A DNA stretch of 64,000 nucleotides from Mycolicibacterium flavescens (GCA_900637135.1 LR134353.1:2976001-3040000); one strand, 5' to 3'; positions 16,855-29,676 are shown, counted from the first letter of the stretch. Program-made: numbers and translations. The notes: generated from the letters alone by a model not told the origin.

Positions 16855-19528
16855 ATGAGGGTCGGCCGAGTTCAGCTCGCGCATGGTCGATTTCGCCATA
16901 GGCGTACTCCGCGACGGCAGCCATCGACATCGACTCACCTCTGGAGGCCAGTGATTCGTAGGTGGCGTCACCGAGCACCGTCCGGAGGTGGGCGATGGAG
17001 GTGCTGAACTCCGGCAGTACCGCTTGAGCCAGAGGACTCATTGAAAACCCGCTGATAATCGCTGCCGATTCGTACAGACCCACGCGGTAAAGGAATGTAC
17101 TCAGCACGGCGAGTGGACTGCGAATGCTACCGACGTTGCCGGAGTCGTGGTAATTGCGTAGGACCAACGTCAAGTGCTCGAGTGCCTCTGGGGTAACCGC
17201 CTCAAGTGCCTCAAACCTGGCCATCCCCAGAGCGAGAATCGAGGCGTTGAAACGATTTCCGCTATCCAGGGCCATCGCCAAACCTTCGCGGCAGTCCTCC
17301 AAGCCGGCGTCTGATCCTTCCGCATGGAGTGGGAACGTACTTGCGGCGATTGCGAACGTGTGCATATAAGGGTTTCGAGTTGCCGCCCCCGCTTCGACCA
17401 ATCCCTTCGCCGCTTCCATCGCGTCGTCAACAAGCCCCCCGAACGAAAGACCGAACACCCGGCAGCCACGGATGTACACGTGGTTATCACCGCGCCGTTC
17501 GAGTTGAGCCTGACATAGTTCGGCCCACCGCAACGGCTCGCCGGCCGGAAGGTAGGCCGCTCCCAGCCAACCCTCCATCCCGTACGGCGGCGCATTCTCG
17601 TTGCGCGCCACTACGGCGGCGCCTGCTTCGGCATATCGAAGCGCGTTTTCCAACCTGCCGGCCATCCAGCACACCGCTGCGACCACATACAAACTCGACA
17701 GCCGGGGATGGTTTACAGCGACGGCAAGCTCGATCATCGCTTCGGCCCAGGTCATCGGCTCGTAACTCTCGACCCCTATGCCGAGAAGCCCCGCATACGT
17801 TGCGATTGTGGCGGCAACGTCAATGTCGCCTGTATCGGCCGCCCAGCGGAAGGCTGTGCGCAAGTTCGCCAGCTCCAACGCCAACCAGCGATACGCGTAG
17901 CGTTGCTCAGGGCTGTCCCACAAGGACAGCATCGTGTTCTCGAGTTGCGCGAAGTAGCGGGCGTGGGCGTTTCGAACGTCCTCTGCCGCACCGCAAGAGG
18001 CAAGCTGTTCCTCTGCGAATTGGCGAACGGTCTCGAGCATGGAGAACCGAGCCGTCTGCTCGGATCGGTCCACCGTGAGCAGCGACTTGCGCACCAAAGA
18101 CTCGAGAAGATCCACGACCGCGAACTCGTCGTATTCCGGTCCGGCCACGGCGCAGGCGCTGTGGATGTCGAACCCACCGGCGAACACCGAACACCGCTCT
18201 AACAGTCTCTTCTCTTCGGCGCTCAAGAGGTCGTATGACCATTGCACCGCGTGACGAAGTGTCTGGTGTCTTTCCAAGCTTCGCCGTGCCCCCACGAGGA
18301 GGTTGAACCTCTTGTCGAGTCGGTCACGAATATCGGTCAGCGTCATCACCGAAACCCGAGAAGCAGCGAGTTCGATCGCCAGCGGAATGCCGTCGAGGCG
18401 ACGACATATGTCGGTGACCGCATCCATTTCGCGGACGGCAGCGCCAGGAGCAATGCTGCCGGCGCGCTCCACGAACAGCTCCGCCGCGGCATCGTCAGAG
18501 AGTGAGCGGACCGGCCAGATCTGTTCTTCGGCGACGCCCAAGCCCTCTCTGCTCGTGGCGAGGATGCTCACGGTCGAGGACTTCGCGAGGATGGCCTCGA
18601 CAAGTCCTGCGGTCGCGTCCAACACGTGTTCGCAGTTATCGAAGACCAACAGCCGCTTCCGGTTCTCCAAGACAGCCGCGACCGAATCACACATGCTCAT
18701 CCCGGGTTGTTGAGCGATGCCTAGGATCGCGGCAACCGAATCAGCCACGGCACCTGCGTCGGCCACAGACGCAAGCTCGAAAACCCAGACCCCGTCGGTG
18801 AAATCGTTGGTCAAACGACCAGCGACCTCAAGCGCCAGACGCGTCTTGCCCACTCCACCGACACCGGTCAATGTGACGAATCGATTGGTGCGCAACACCG
18901 CCGCGATCCGGGCCACTTCGTCATCACGCCCAACCAACCTTCTTCCCACAGGTCGGAAATTTCCCCGGTCAGCGTCAAGGCTGCGTAATGGCGGGAAGTC
19001 ACATGGAAGGCCTTGGGTTCGCAGCTGAAAGATCGTGATCGGGCGCGTCACGTCGCGTAAGCGCTTCGGCCCCAGGTTCAGCAGTTCGACACCGTCGAGC
19101 AGAACCGCCGTCGACTCGGCCACCAGGATCTGGCCACCATGCCCGGCCGCCGTGACGCGAGCAGCACGGTTGAGCACCGTTCCGAAGTAGTCACCGTCAC
19201 GCAGTTCGGCCTCACCGGTCGCGATTCCCATGCGCACGGGGAGCTCCAACTCGCGCTGGGCGGCGATGGCTGCGTCGACGGCGGCGCTCGGAGACGCGAA
19301 CGCAGCGGCGAGACCATCGCCGCTGTGGCTGAACACGAATCCGTCGTGCGCCTCGATCGCCGAGCGCAACACCTTGTCATGGCAAGCAAGTGCAACCCGC
19401 ATGGCATCCGCGTCGGACTCCCACCGACGAGTCGAACCCTCGATGTCGGTGAACAGGAATGTCACGACGCCGGTGGGCGGGACGCCCGCGGACACAAGTG
19501 AAGTGTCGGCCGAGAGAGCGCTTGTCAC
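16853..19528 (-). CDS. Class III adenylate cyclase-like / STAND NTPase regulator
   Basis: 891-residue multidomain protein. Residues 20-170 are a class III nucleotide cyclase domain, with metal aspartates in FLFTDIEGSTRRWE (D28) and SGDGLAAAF (D71) and the transition-state pair in YFGTVLNRAARV (N120, R124). The lysine that normally reads adenine (VFKT.GDG) is serine here (VFSHSGDG, S67). Residues about 195-500 form an AAA/NB-ARC-type ATPase with Walker A GVGGVGKT (222-229) and Walker B RLLVFDNCEH. The remainder is helical, TPR-like. No LuxR DNA-binding domain is seen. Similar mycobacterial proteins are LuxR/cyclase hybrids. The start is a GTG 5 bases after GAAAGG. Confidence 0.85.
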   Translation of the reverse strand: MTSALSADTSLVSAGVPPTGVVTFLFTDIEGSTRRWESDADAMRVALACHDKVLRSAIEAHDGFVFSHSGDGLAAAFASPSAAVDAAIAAQRELELPVRMGIATGEAELRDGDYFGTVLNRAARVTAAGHGGQILVAESTAVLLDGVELLNLGPKRLRDVTRPITIFQLRTQGLPCDFPPLRSLDADRGNFRPVGRRLVGRDDEVARIAAVLRTNRFVTLTGVGGVGKTRLALEVAGRLTNDFTDGVWVFELASVADAGAVADSVAAILGIAQQPGMSMCDSVAAVLENRKRLLVFDNCEHVLDATAGLVEAILAKSSTVSILATSREGLGVAEEQIWPVRSLSDDAAAELFVERAGSIAPGAAVREMDAVTDICRRLDGIPLAIELAASRVSVMTLTDIRDRLDKRFNLLVGARRSLERHQTLRHAVQWSYDLLSAEEKRLLERCSVFAGGFDIHSACAVAGPEYDEFAVVDLLESLVRKSLLTVDRSEQTARFSMLETVRQFAEEQLASCGAAEDVRNAHARYFAQLENTMLSLWDSPEQRYAYRWLALELANLRTAFRWAADTGDIDVAATIATYAGLLGIGVESYEPMTWAEAMIELAVAVNHPRLSSLYVVAAVCWMAGRLENALRYAEAGAAVVARNENAPPYGMEGWLGAAYLPAGEPLRWAELCQAQLERRGDNHVYIRGCRVFGLSFGGLVDDAMEAAKGLVEAGAATRNPYMHTFAIAASTFPLHAEGSDAGLEDCREGLAMALDSGNRFNASILALGMARFEALEAVTPEALEHLTLVLRNYHDSGNVGSIRSPLAVLSTFLYRVGLYESAAIISGFSMSPLAQAVLPEFSTSIAHLRTVLGDATYESLASRGESMSMAAVAEYAYGEIDHARAELGRPS

Positions 19529-19570
19529 ACGCCTTTCACCGAAATGCGCCTGACAAGTGGCCGGTCGGCG

Positions 19571-20548
19571 CTAGGCGTCCTCGAGCAGGTCCGGCGTGAC
19601 AGCCGACTCAGTGTCGGGAATGCCGTCCTGCTTGGCCTTGCGATCGGCCATGGACAGCAACCGCCGAATACGGCCCGCCACAGCGTCCTTCGTCATCGGC
19701 GGATCGGCGAGCCGGCCCAACTCCTCCAGCGACGCCTGCCGGTGCTCGACGCGCAGCTTGCCCGCGGCGGCGAGGTGGTCGGGCACCGTATCGCCGAGGA
19801 TCTCCAGCGCCCGTTCCACGCGGGCGGCCGCGGCGACCGCCGCCCGTGCCGAGCGCCGCAGGTTGGCGTCGTCGAAGTTGGCCAGCCGGTTGGCGGTGGC
19901 CCGCACCTCGCGCCGCATCCTGCGCTCTTCCCATGTCAGCCGGGTGTCCTGCGCACCCATGCGCGTCAACAGCGCGCCGATGGCCTCGCCGTCACGCACC
20001 ACCACCCGGTCGGTGCCGCGAACCTCGCGCGCTTTCGCGCTCACCCCCAACCTGCGGGCGGCGCCGACAAGTGCCAGCGCCGCCTCAGGACCCGGGCAGC
20101 TGACTTCCAACGCCGACGAGCGTCCCGGTTCGGTGAGCGATCCGTGTGCCAGAAATGCTCCGCGCCAGGCTGCTTCGGCATCGGCCACGCTGCCGCCGAC
20201 CACTTGGGCCGGCAGCCCGCGCACGGGGCGACCCCGCAGGTCGAGCAGACCGGTCTGCCTGGCCAACGCCTCACCGTCCTTCGCCACGCGGACCAGGTAC
20301 CGGGTGCTCTTGCGGATGCCGCTGGCCGATACGACGTGCACGGTGGCGTTGTAGCCGTACAGGTCGTAGATGTCCTTGCGCAACCGCCGGGCGATGATGC
20401 CGAGATCGACCTCCGCCTCGACGACCACGCGTCCCGAAACGATGTGCAATCCGCCGGCGAACCGCAGCAGGGAGGCCACCTCGGCGCGCCGAGCGCTGAC
20501 CGAATTGACGATCAGCCGACTCAACTCATCCTTGACCTCGGCTGTCAT
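19571..20548 (-). CDS. whiA: DNA-binding protein WhiA
   Basis: 325-residue WhiA, a conserved regulator of cell division and sporulation genes in Gram-positive bacteria. The N-terminal part has the homing-endonuclease-like (LAGLIDADG-derived) fold without its catalytic residues; the C-terminal end is a helix-turn-helix ([28 protein letters not shown]). ATG at 20548 overlaps the yvcK stop as ATGA and gives the standard [10 protein letters not shown] start. An in-frame GTG 6 bases upstream is less likely. Last gene of uvrC-rapZ-yvcK-whiA. Confidence 0.95.
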   Translation of the reverse strand: MTAEVKDELSRLIVNSVSARRAEVASLLRFAGGLHIVSGRVVVEAEVDLGIIARRLRKDIYDLYGYNATVHVVSASGIRKSTRYLVRVAKDGEALARQTGLLDLRGRPVRGLPAQVVGGSVADAEAAWRGAFLAHGSLTEPGRSSALEVSCPGPEAALALVGAARRLGVSAKAREVRGTDRVVVRDGEAIGALLTRMGAQDTRLTWEERRMRREVRATANRLANFDDANLRRSARAAVAAAARVERALEILGDTVPDHLAAAGKLRVEHRQASLEELGRLADPPMTKDAVAGRIRRLLSMADRKAKQDGIPDTESAVTPDLLEDA

Positions 20549-21558
20549 CGCCACGGGTCGTCACCTCTCGGTCCATTCGCTGTCGACGTGGGCAGTGCCG
20601 GCGCCGGAGCCGCGGTGCCGCGAAGACGCACACTCTCCAATGCCGCGGCCAAGCGCGCCGGGTCATGTAAAGGTGTACCAGGTCTGGACACCTCAGCAAA
20701 CTGAACTTGAGCACGAAGAATGTTCGCGGTCCGACGCAGTTGCTCACGCTCGCGCTCGCTGGGCACTCGACTCGCGTCGACGATGATGTCGTGCACGGTG
20801 AAGTCGGGCGCATGCTGCGACAGCACGTGGATATGTCGCTCGACGGAGAAACCCGCCGTCTCCCCCGGTTCGGCCACCAGGTTGAGCACCAACGCTCGGC
20901 GCGCCGCAGTCGCCTGCAGCGCCGCCGCGAGCTCGGGAACCAGTACATGCGGGATCACGCTCGTGAACCACGAGCCGGGGCCCAGCACCACCAGGTCCGC
21001 CGCCATGATCGCGTCCACGGCCTGTCGGGTGGCAGGCGGATCCCCCGGCAGCAGCCGCACGCGACGGACTTTGCCCACGGTGGTGGCGATCGCCACCTGG
21101 CCGCGAATCACCCGGCTCATTCGAGGGTCAGATTCCAGACCCGCCACGTCGGCCTCGATGCCGAGCCCCATCGGGCACATCGGAAGCACGCGACCCTTCA
21201 CGCCGAGGATGCGGCCCAGTTCGTCGAGTGCGGCGATCGGGTCGGCCAACACCTCGCTGAGGCCCGCGAGCAGCAGGTTGCCGATCGGATGCCCGGCCAG
21301 CGCCCCGCTGCCACCGAACCGGTGCTGAATGATCGTCGCCCACAGTCGGCCATGCGGGCTGTCAGATGCCAACGCGGCCAACGCCATTCGAAGATCACCC
21401 GGTGGCACGACATCCAGCTCGTTGCGCAGTCGCCCTGACGAGCCGCCGTCGTCGGCGACCGTGACGATGGCCGTCACGTGCGGCGTCAGCCTGCGCGCCG
21501 CCGACAGGGTCGCATAGAGCCCGTGCCCACCACCGAGCGCAACGATCCGCGCGCTCAT
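20545..21558 (-). CDS. yvcK: YvcK/CofD-like gluconeogenesis factor family protein
   Basis: 337-residue UDP-sugar-binding family protein (YvcK, CuvA in mycobacteria). In other species it is needed for growth on gluconeogenic carbon and for cell wall or shape control. Signatures: [39 protein letters not shown] and [20 protein letters not shown]. It overlaps rapZ and whiA by 4 bases each. The order rapZ-yvcK-whiA is conserved across Gram-positives. Confidence 0.94.
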   Translation of the reverse strand: MSARIVALGGGHGLYATLSAARRLTPHVTAIVTVADDGGSSGRLRNELDVVPPGDLRMALAALASDSPHGRLWATIIQHRFGGSGALAGHPIGNLLLAGLSEVLADPIAALDELGRILGVKGRVLPMCPMGLGIEADVAGLESDPRMSRVIRGQVAIATTVGKVRRVRLLPGDPPATRQAVDAIMAADLVVLGPGSWFTSVIPHVLVPELAAALQATAARRALVLNLVAEPGETAGFSVERHIHVLSQHAPDFTVHDIIVDASRVPSEREREQLRRTANILRAQVQFAEVSRPGTPLHDPARLAAALESVRLRGTAAPAPALPTSTANGPRGDDPWR

Positions 21559-22469
21559 TCGCGCCCCAGATCCCGGTGCAACACCCGCACCGTCAGGTCA
21601 TCACCGCCCTGCAGCCGCGCCGCCAGTGCCTCGGCGATCGCCACGCTTCGATGTTTGCCGCCGGTGCATCCGATGGCGACGGTCATATATCGCTTCCCCT
21701 CGCGACGGTATCCGTCGATGACTACATCGAGCAGCCGATGATAGGTCTCCAGGAAGTCGCCTGCACCCGGTTGCCCGAGAACATAGTCGCGGACCGCGGG
21801 ATGCTGGCCGCTGTGCGGGCGCAGGTCGTCAACCCAGTGCGGGTTCGGCAGGAACCGGACGTCCATCACGGTGTCGGCATCCATCGGCAACCCGTACTTG
21901 TAGCCGAAGGACTCGACCGTGACGTTCGTGTGGGCGATGGTTTCGCCACCGAAGGCGCGCTCGATGCTCTCGCGCAGCGCGGGCACGGAAAGCGTCGAGG
22001 TGTCAATCACCAGATCTGCCGACGCGCGGACGGGGGCCAACAGCGCACGCTCGGCCGCAATGCCTTCTGCCAGAGTCTGATTGCCCTGTAATGGGTGACT
22101 TCGGCGGTTCTGTTCGTAGCGGCGCACCAGGCTCTCGTCCGAAGCGTCCAGGAACACCACCCGCGGCGCGATGTTGCGGGTCGCGAGTTCGTTGCGCACC
22201 CAGTCCAGGTCTCCGGTGAACCCGCGCGAGCGCACGTCCATCACCACCGCCAGCTGGGTGATCCGTGATCCGGCCGCCAGCCCCAACTCGACCATCTGCG
22301 CGATCAGCTCCGGCGGGAGGTTGTCGGCGACGTACCACCCCAGGTCCTCGAGCACCTTGGCCGCGGTGCCCCTGCCCGCACCCGAGAGTCCGGTGACCAG
22401 AACCACGTCGATGCCGGAGTCGGCGCTCGCCTCGTCGCGAAGATCCTCGTGCATTCCCTGGTCCGTCAT
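21555..22469 (-). CDS. rapZ: RNase adapter / nucleotide-binding protein RapZ
   Basis: 304-residue P-loop protein. The Walker A region is [20 protein letters not shown], followed by [12 protein letters not shown]. The C-terminal domain carries the conserved [23 protein letters not shown] and [17 protein letters not shown]. In E. coli RapZ guides RNase E to a small RNA controlling glucosamine-6-phosphate synthesis; whether that holds in actinobacteria is unknown. Overlaps uvrC and yvcK by ATGA junctions. Confidence 0.94.
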   Translation of the reverse strand: MTDQGMHEDLRDEASADSGIDVVLVTGLSGAGRGTAAKVLEDLGWYVADNLPPELIAQMVELGLAAGSRITQLAVVMDVRSRGFTGDLDWVRNELATRNIAPRVVFLDASDESLVRRYEQNRRSHPLQGNQTLAEGIAAERALLAPVRASADLVIDTSTLSVPALRESIERAFGGETIAHTNVTVESFGYKYGLPMDADTVMDVRFLPNPHWVDDLRPHSGQHPAVRDYVLGQPGAGDFLETYHRLLDVVIDGYRREGKRYMTVAIGCTGGKHRSVAIAEALAARLQGGDDLTVRVLHRDLGRE

Positions 22470-24460
22470 CCCGATACCTTGCTCTGATCATCGTCGATCG
22501 CCGACTCGGGCGCGTCGCTTTCGGGCGGTACGCCAAGCGCGTCGAGCACGGCACGGGCGGTGGCGACACCGATACCGGGTACCGCGGTGATCTCCGCGAT
22601 CGACGCCTCCTTCAATCGGGCCACCGAGCCGAAGTGGGTGACCAGTGCTTTCCGGCGATGCTCACCGAGCCCTCGAACCGAGTCAAGCGCCGACGCGGTC
22701 ATCCGCTTGGAACGCTTGCTGCGGTGATACGCGATCGCGAACCGGTGCGCCTCGTCACGTACGCGCTGCAGCAGGTACAGCCCTTCACTGTTGCGCGGCA
22801 TGATCAGCGGATCGGGCTCCGACGGAACCCACACCTCCTCGAGACGCTTGGCCAAGCCGATCACCGCGACGTCGGTGATACCCAGTTCGTCGAGCACGGC
22901 TTGTGCGGCGTTGACCTGTGGCGCACCGCCATCGACGACGAACAGGTTCGGTGGGTAGGCGAACTTGCGCGACTTTCCTTCCGGTGCAAGCTCTGTGGGA
23001 TGCTGGCTGTCGTGTAGGTGACGGTAGAACCGGCGCCTGGTCACCTCGGCGATGGAGGCGACGTCGTCTGAACGGCCGTCGCCCGCGGCCTCTCGGATCG
23101 CGTAGTGCCGGTAGTCGGACTTGCGCGGTAAACCGTCCTCGAAGACCACCAGGGAGGCCACCACATCGGTGCCCTGCACGTGGCTGATATCGACGCACTC
23201 GATGCGCAACGGCGCCTCGGCCAGCCCCAGAGCATCCTGAATACTCTGCAGCGCAGCGGTTCTCGCGGTGAAGTCACCGGCACGCCTGAGCTTGTGCTGA
23301 GCGAGCGCATCCTGGGCATTGCGGCGGACCGTCTCGGCGAGGGCGCGCTTGTCACCGCGCTGCGGCACGCGCAACGACACCCGAGAACCCCGCAGCTGGC
23401 CGAGCCAGGCGGCCAATTCGTCGGAGTTGCTCGGCAGGCACGGAACCAGCACCTGACGAGGCACGGGATTGGTCGCCTCGTCCCCGCCGCTGTCGCTGGC
23501 GTCGCCCAATTCGGCCTGATCGCCGTAGAACTGGGTCAGGAACTGTTCCACCAAACGTTCCTGGCTCGATTCTCCCGGCTCACCGGACTTTTCCACGATC
23601 CAACCGCGCTGGCCGCGCACCCGGCCGCCGCGGACGTGGAAAACCTGCACGGCCGCTTCGAGTTCGTCGTCGGCGAATGCCACCACGTCGGCATCGGTGC
23701 CGTCGCCGAACACCACCGCCTGTTTCTCCAGCGCCCGTTTCAGAGCGCCGATGTCGTCGCGCAGGCGTGCTGCCCTCTCGAAATCCAGTTCCTCGGCGGC
23801 CTCGTTCATCTGGTGTTCGAGGTCGCGCACCAACCGATCGGTCTTACCGGCGAGGAAGTCGCAGAAATCGAGGACGATCTGGCGGTGCTCTTCGGCGCTC
23901 ACCCGACCGATGCAGGGGGCCGAACACTTGTCGATGTAGCCAAGCAGACAGGGTCGATCGATTTGCCTGTGGCGCTTGAACACTCCGTTAGAGCATGTGC
24001 GCGCCGGGAACACCCGCGTCAGCAGGTCGAGGGTTTCGCGGATCGCCCACGCATGCGAATAGGGTCCGAAGTACCGGACGCCCTTGCGCCGGCCCCCGCG
24101 GTACACCATCAGCCGCGGATACTCCTCGTTGAGCGTGACCGCGAGCACCGGGTAGGACTTGTCGTCTCGATACCTGATGTTGAACCGCGGATCGAACTCC
24201 TTGATCCAGTTGTATTCGAGCTGCAGCGCCTCGACTTCGGTGTTGACCACCGTCCACTCGACGCTGCCCGCGGCCATCACCATCTGACGTGTACGTGGCG
24301 CCAGGCTCGCGACGTCGGCGAAGTAGGAGTTCAGTCGGCTGCGCAGGCTCTTCGCCTTGCCGACGTAGATCACCCTGCCGTGTGGGTCGCGGAATCGGTA
24401 GACGCCCGGTTCGACGGGAATCGACCCTGGGGCGGGTCGGTACGTCGAAGGATCAGGCAC
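22466..24460 (-). CDS. uvrC: Excinuclease ABC subunit C
   Basis: 664-residue nuclease that makes both incisions in nucleotide excision repair. Domains in order: GIY-YIG nuclease ([20 protein letters not shown], residues about 18-100), UVR UvrB-binding helix ([20 protein letters not shown]), UvrC RNase-H-like endonuclease ([19 protein letters not shown]) and a C-terminal helix-hairpin-helix pair ([32 protein letters not shown]). The GTG start at 24460 lies 7 bases after TAACCT, so a leaderless transcript is likely. First gene of the leftward uvrC-rapZ-yvcK-whiA unit. Confidence 0.96.
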   Translation of the reverse strand: MPDPSTYRPAPGSIPVEPGVYRFRDPHGRVIYVGKAKSLRSRLNSYFADVASLAPRTRQMVMAAGSVEWTVVNTEVEALQLEYNWIKEFDPRFNIRYRDDKSYPVLAVTLNEEYPRLMVYRGGRRKGVRYFGPYSHAWAIRETLDLLTRVFPARTCSNGVFKRHRQIDRPCLLGYIDKCSAPCIGRVSAEEHRQIVLDFCDFLAGKTDRLVRDLEHQMNEAAEELDFERAARLRDDIGALKRALEKQAVVFGDGTDADVVAFADDELEAAVQVFHVRGGRVRGQRGWIVEKSGEPGESSQERLVEQFLTQFYGDQAELGDASDSGGDEATNPVPRQVLVPCLPSNSDELAAWLGQLRGSRVSLRVPQRGDKRALAETVRRNAQDALAQHKLRRAGDFTARTAALQSIQDALGLAEAPLRIECVDISHVQGTDVVASLVVFEDGLPRKSDYRHYAIREAAGDGRSDDVASIAEVTRRRFYRHLHDSQHPTELAPEGKSRKFAYPPNLFVVDGGAPQVNAAQAVLDELGITDVAVIGLAKRLEEVWVPSEPDPLIMPRNSEGLYLLQRVRDEAHRFAIAYHRSKRSKRMTASALDSVRGLGEHRRKALVTHFGSVARLKEASIAEITAVPGIGVATARAVLDALGVPPESDAPESAIDDDQSKVSG

Positions 24461-24467
24461 GCAATCC

Positions 24468-24473
24468 AGGTTA
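24468..24473 (-). promoter_or_regulatory. -10 element TAACCT, probable leaderless promoter of uvrC
   Basis: TAACCT on the minus strand ends 7 bases before the GTG at 24460. It faces the ggt promoter 30 bases away, so the two genes share a 53-base divergent promoter region. Confidence 0.45.
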
Positions 24474-24501
24474 CTGCCGCGTTCCGACCGGCCCGATCCA
24501 C

Positions 24502-24507
24502 TACCGT
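24502..24507 (+). promoter_or_regulatory. -10 element TACCGT, probable leaderless promoter of ggt
   Basis: TACCGT ends 6 bases before the ATG at 24514. This supports that ATG over the many upstream in-frame codons that overlap uvrC on the other strand. Confidence 0.45.
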
Positions 24508-24513
24508 CGGGTG

Positions 24514-26478
24514 ATGCGGATCTCGTCGCTGACCAAGGTGATGGCCCCGCTGACCGGGTTGGTGCTGGTACTCGCCGGCTGCTCGAGCGACGACGGCAGC
24601 ACCGGGTCTGAGGCCGCGGGACCGTGCGCGATCGTCGAGAACGGCACCCCGGTGGTCAAGACCACCGCCGCACCCTCTCCCGGGTCGCCGCCGACGTCCC
24701 GCGACATCTCAACCAATCCCGAGGTGGCCACGGGTTACCGCACCGACATGACGCCGGTGCGAACCAGCAGCTTCTCGGTGGTCACCGCTAATCCGCTGGC
24801 CACGCAGGCCGCGTGCGAGGTGCTCCGCGACGGTGGCACCGCGGCGGACGCGCTCGTCACCGCGCAGGCCGTGCTCGGCCTCGTCGAGCCGCAGGCGTCG
24901 GGCCTCGGCGGCGGCGGCTTCCTGCTCTATTTCGATGCGGCCTCCGGTGAGGTCCAGGCCTACGACGGTCGCGAAATCGCGCCCGCTGCGGCCACGGAGA
25001 ACTATCTGCGCTGGGTTTCCGAAACCGACCGGACGGAGCCCAAACCGGACGCCAGGGCCTCGGGGCGTTCGATCGGTGTGCCCGGCATCGTGCGGATGCT
25101 CACCGAGGTGCACGCCGATCACGGCAAGACGGGCTGGCGCGACCTGTTCGCTCCCGCAGTCCGGATGGCCGACGACGGCTTCGACATCAGCCCGAGGCTG
25201 GCCGCGGCCATCGATGACGCGGCGCCCGAGCTCAAGCTCGACCCCCAAGCGGCCGAATACTTCCTCAACGGCGACGGCAGCCCCAAGACGGAGGGCACCC
25301 GGCTGACCAACCCGGCGTATTCGAAGACGTTGGGCGTCATCGCCACCGACCCTCAGACGTTCTACACCGGCGCCATCGCCCGCGACATCGTCGCCGCAGC
25401 GGCCGACGCCTCCGGGGGCCGGACGCCAAGCCTGATGACCGTCGAAGACCTCGCCAACTACTCGGTCAAGGAACGCGAACCGCTGTGCAGGCCGTACCGC
25501 GGACGGGAGATCTGCGGGATGCCACCGCCGTCGTCAGGCGGCATCGCCGTGCTGGCGACGCTCGGCATTCTCGAACACTTCCCGATGGCCGATCACAAAC
25601 CCAGCGACGTCGACCTCAACGGCGGCCGACCGTCGGTCATGGGCGTACACCTGATATCCGAGGCGGAACGACTGGCGTACGCCGACCGCGACAAGTACGT
25701 CGCCGACACCGATTTCGTGCCGCTGCCGGGCGGGTCACCCGACACGCTGCTCGGCAGTGACTACCTCGCCGGTCGGGCCGCGCTGATCTCCGAGCAGCAC
25801 AGCATGGGCACCGCGAAACCCGGCGAGTTCGGTCCGCCGACCAGCCCCGCACCGCCCGTCCCCGAACACGGCACCAGCCAGGTCAGCATCGTCGACTCAC
25901 AGGGCAACGCCGCGTCGTTGACCACCACGGTCGAGTCGGCGTTCGGCTCGTTCCACATGGTCGACGGGTTCCTCCTCAACAACCAGCTCACAGACTTCTC
26001 GGCCGAGCCGGCCGGCCCCGACGGGGCGCTGGTGGCGAACCGGGTCCAGCCCGGCAAGCGACCGCGCAGCACGATGGCGCCGACCCTGATCTTCGACCGG
26101 GCACAGGGCCGGGCCGGCGAGCGCGGACGCCTCTATGCGGTCCTGGGTTCGCCCGGCGGTGCGGCGATCATCCAGTTCGTAGCGAAAACCATTGTGGGAA
26201 TGCTGGATTGGGGACTCGACCCGCAGCAGGCGGTGTCGATGGTCGACTTCGGCGCGGCGAACACTCCGAAGACCAATGTCGGCGGTGAGCATCCGATCAT
26301 CGACACCTCCGATAACGGCGATCTCGATCCGCTCGTGCAGGGGTTGCGGGCACTCGGCCATCAGGTGGATCTGGCCGACCAGTCGAGCGGCCTGTCGGCG
26401 ATCATCCGAGACAGCACAGGCCTCATCGGCGGGGCGGATCCGCGCAGGGAAGGGTTGGTCATGGGCGACACCCGATGA
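24514..26478 (+). CDS. ggt: Gamma-glutamyltransferase lipoprotein
   Basis: 654-residue gamma-glutamyltransferase precursor that cleaves or transfers the gamma-glutamyl group of glutathione-like compounds outside the membrane. The N-terminus is a lipoprotein signal with lipobox LAGC (Cys23). The large subunit starts near [20 protein letters not shown] and shows [16 protein letters not shown]. The autoprocessing nucleophile is Thr454 in [21 protein letters not shown]; the small subunit includes [14 protein letters not shown]. Self-cleavage is expected before Thr454. The gene overlaps the downstream GNAT gene by ATGA. Confidence 0.93.
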   Translation: MRISSLTKVMAPLTGLVLVLAGCSSDDGSTGSEAAGPCAIVENGTPVVKTTAAPSPGSPPTSRDISTNPEVATGYRTDMTPVRTSSFSVVTANPLATQAACEVLRDGGTAADALVTAQAVLGLVEPQASGLGGGGFLLYFDAASGEVQAYDGREIAPAAATENYLRWVSETDRTEPKPDARASGRSIGVPGIVRMLTEVHADHGKTGWRDLFAPAVRMADDGFDISPRLAAAIDDAAPELKLDPQAAEYFLNGDGSPKTEGTRLTNPAYSKTLGVIATDPQTFYTGAIARDIVAAAADASGGRTPSLMTVEDLANYSVKEREPLCRPYRGREICGMPPPSSGGIAVLATLGILEHFPMADHKPSDVDLNGGRPSVMGVHLISEAERLAYADRDKYVADTDFVPLPGGSPDTLLGSDYLAGRAALISEQHSMGTAKPGEFGPPTSPAPPVPEHGTSQVSIVDSQGNAASLTTTVESAFGSFHMVDGFLLNNQLTDFSAEPAGPDGALVANRVQPGKRPRSTMAPTLIFDRAQGRAGERGRLYAVLGSPGGAAIIQFVAKTIVGMLDWGLDPQQAVSMVDFGAANTPKTNVGGEHPIIDTSDNGDLDPLVQGLRALGHQVDLADQSSGLSAIIRDSTGLIGGADPRREGLVMGDTR

Positions 26479-26928
26479 CCGAATGTGTGGCCCGGCTCGG
26501 TGAATTCGACTGGCAGACGTTCGCTGCCATCCGGTTGAGGGCGCTGTCCGACTCGCTGGGTGAAAAGGATCCAAGCTACCGGGACGAGGCGGCCTTCACC
26601 GCAGCGCAGTGGCGGCGGCGGTTGCGCGACCATGCGCAGTTCGTCGCGCTCGACGGTGACCGTCCCGTCGGCATGATCGGGGCGCAGCAGGAGAACAACG
26701 AGACCGTGTATCTGTACTCGCTGTGGCTGGAACCCGCGGCACGGGGTCGGGGCCTGGCGCGGCAACTGGTCGCCGCGGCTCTCGAATGGGCGCGCACCAG
26801 CAATGTGCACACGGTCCGCTTACGGGTGGCGATCGACAACGCGGCGGCGCGTCAGGTGTACGAGAGCATCGGGTTCACCGTCACCGACGACCAAACCACC
26901 TCCGAGCGCGACGAACTCGCGATGTCGC

Positions 26929-26942
<14 letters not shown>
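26475..26942 (+). CDS. GNAT family N-acetyltransferase
   Basis: 155-residue acetyltransferase with the GNAT acetyl-CoA motif YLYSLWLEPAARGRGLARQLV (motif A, R/Q-x-x-G-x-G/A form) and a C-terminal NAAARQVYESIGFTV. The substrate is unknown. The ATG overlaps the gamma-glutamyltransferase stop, implying coupled expression and possibly action on peptides or amino acids released by it. The 3' end overlaps the convergent PH-like gene by 14 bases. Confidence 0.88.
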
Positions 26943-29170
<2,228 letters not shown>

Positions 29171-29176
29171 CACATC

Positions 29177-29182
29177 AGTATG
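29177..29182 (-). promoter_or_regulatory. -10-like CATACT, probable promoter of ribBA
   Basis: CATACT on the minus strand ends 6 bases before GTG 29170. It overlaps one arm of the palindrome at 29181-29197. Confidence 0.35.
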
Positions 29183-29197
29183 AACCACCGGGGTTCA
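29181..29197. promoter_or_regulatory. Inverted repeat TGAACC-N5-GGTTCA before ribBA
   Basis: Perfect 6-base arms around ACCGG, placed just upstream of the likely ribBA start and touching its -10. It could be an operator or, if transcribed, a small hairpin. No FMN riboswitch (RFN element) was recognised near any riboflavin gene here. Confidence 0.35.
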
Positions 29198-29349
29198 AAA
29201 CTTATTGCCAGGCCGCTGAGCTGGGCATTTACTCTTGGTTTCGGCGTCGGCGGCACTCTGTGGAACCTCTGTGTATTTTCGGGATTGCTCCTTGGCCGAG
29301 GTGCCCGATGTCTACGCTACGTTTCCTGGTCACGCCCAAAGGGACTCAT

Positions 29350-29676
29350 ATGAATGCGTCACGATTCGCCGCTCCGAGGCTGCTCTTCGCCGCGTGCGGT
29401 GTGGCCGCCTCCGGTCTGTTCCTTGCCGTCGCACCGTCGGCGGCCGCCCAGCCGAGCGACATTGCTCCTCCAGGACCCGGCCCCACCGCGTCCGACGTGA
29501 TCCCGGCAATGGGAGTGCTCGAAGGAATGTGGCAGCAGTACGTACCCCGAAATGTGGCCCCGCCCGACCAGATGGGCGCGGTCGACCGGTTCTTCAACGA
29601 TTTCGTTCCGACCACGACTCAGGTCAGCGACCTCTTCACCATCATCCAGCATTTTCGCGGGCCACTCGGCTACTAG
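29350..29676 (+). CDS. Small exported protein of unknown function
   Basis: 108-residue precursor with a clear Sec signal peptide: basic start MNASRFAAPR, hydrophobic core LLFAACGVAASGLFLAVAP and a probable cut after AAA (about residue 36). The mature part of about 70 residues is rich in proline at its N-terminus and then amphipathic (GVLEGMWQQYVPRN, FFNDFVPTTTQVSDLFTII), with no cysteine. ATG 29350 is preceded by AAAGGGA; an in-frame ATG at 29308 is less likely. Family not recognised. It lies between ribBA and riboflavin synthase, transcribed the opposite way. Confidence 0.75.
   Translation: MNASRFAAPRLLFAACGVAASGLFLAVAPSAAAQPSDIAPPGPGPTASDVIPAMGVLEGMWQQYVPRNVAPPDQMGAVDRFFNDFVPTTTQVSDLFTIIQHFRGPLGY

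Noticed and set aside
16726..16971. 81-codon leftward frame spanning the end of the cyclase gene
   Set aside because: Its first half is the cyclase gene read in another frame and its second half is the frameshifted pseudogene, so it is not a gene.
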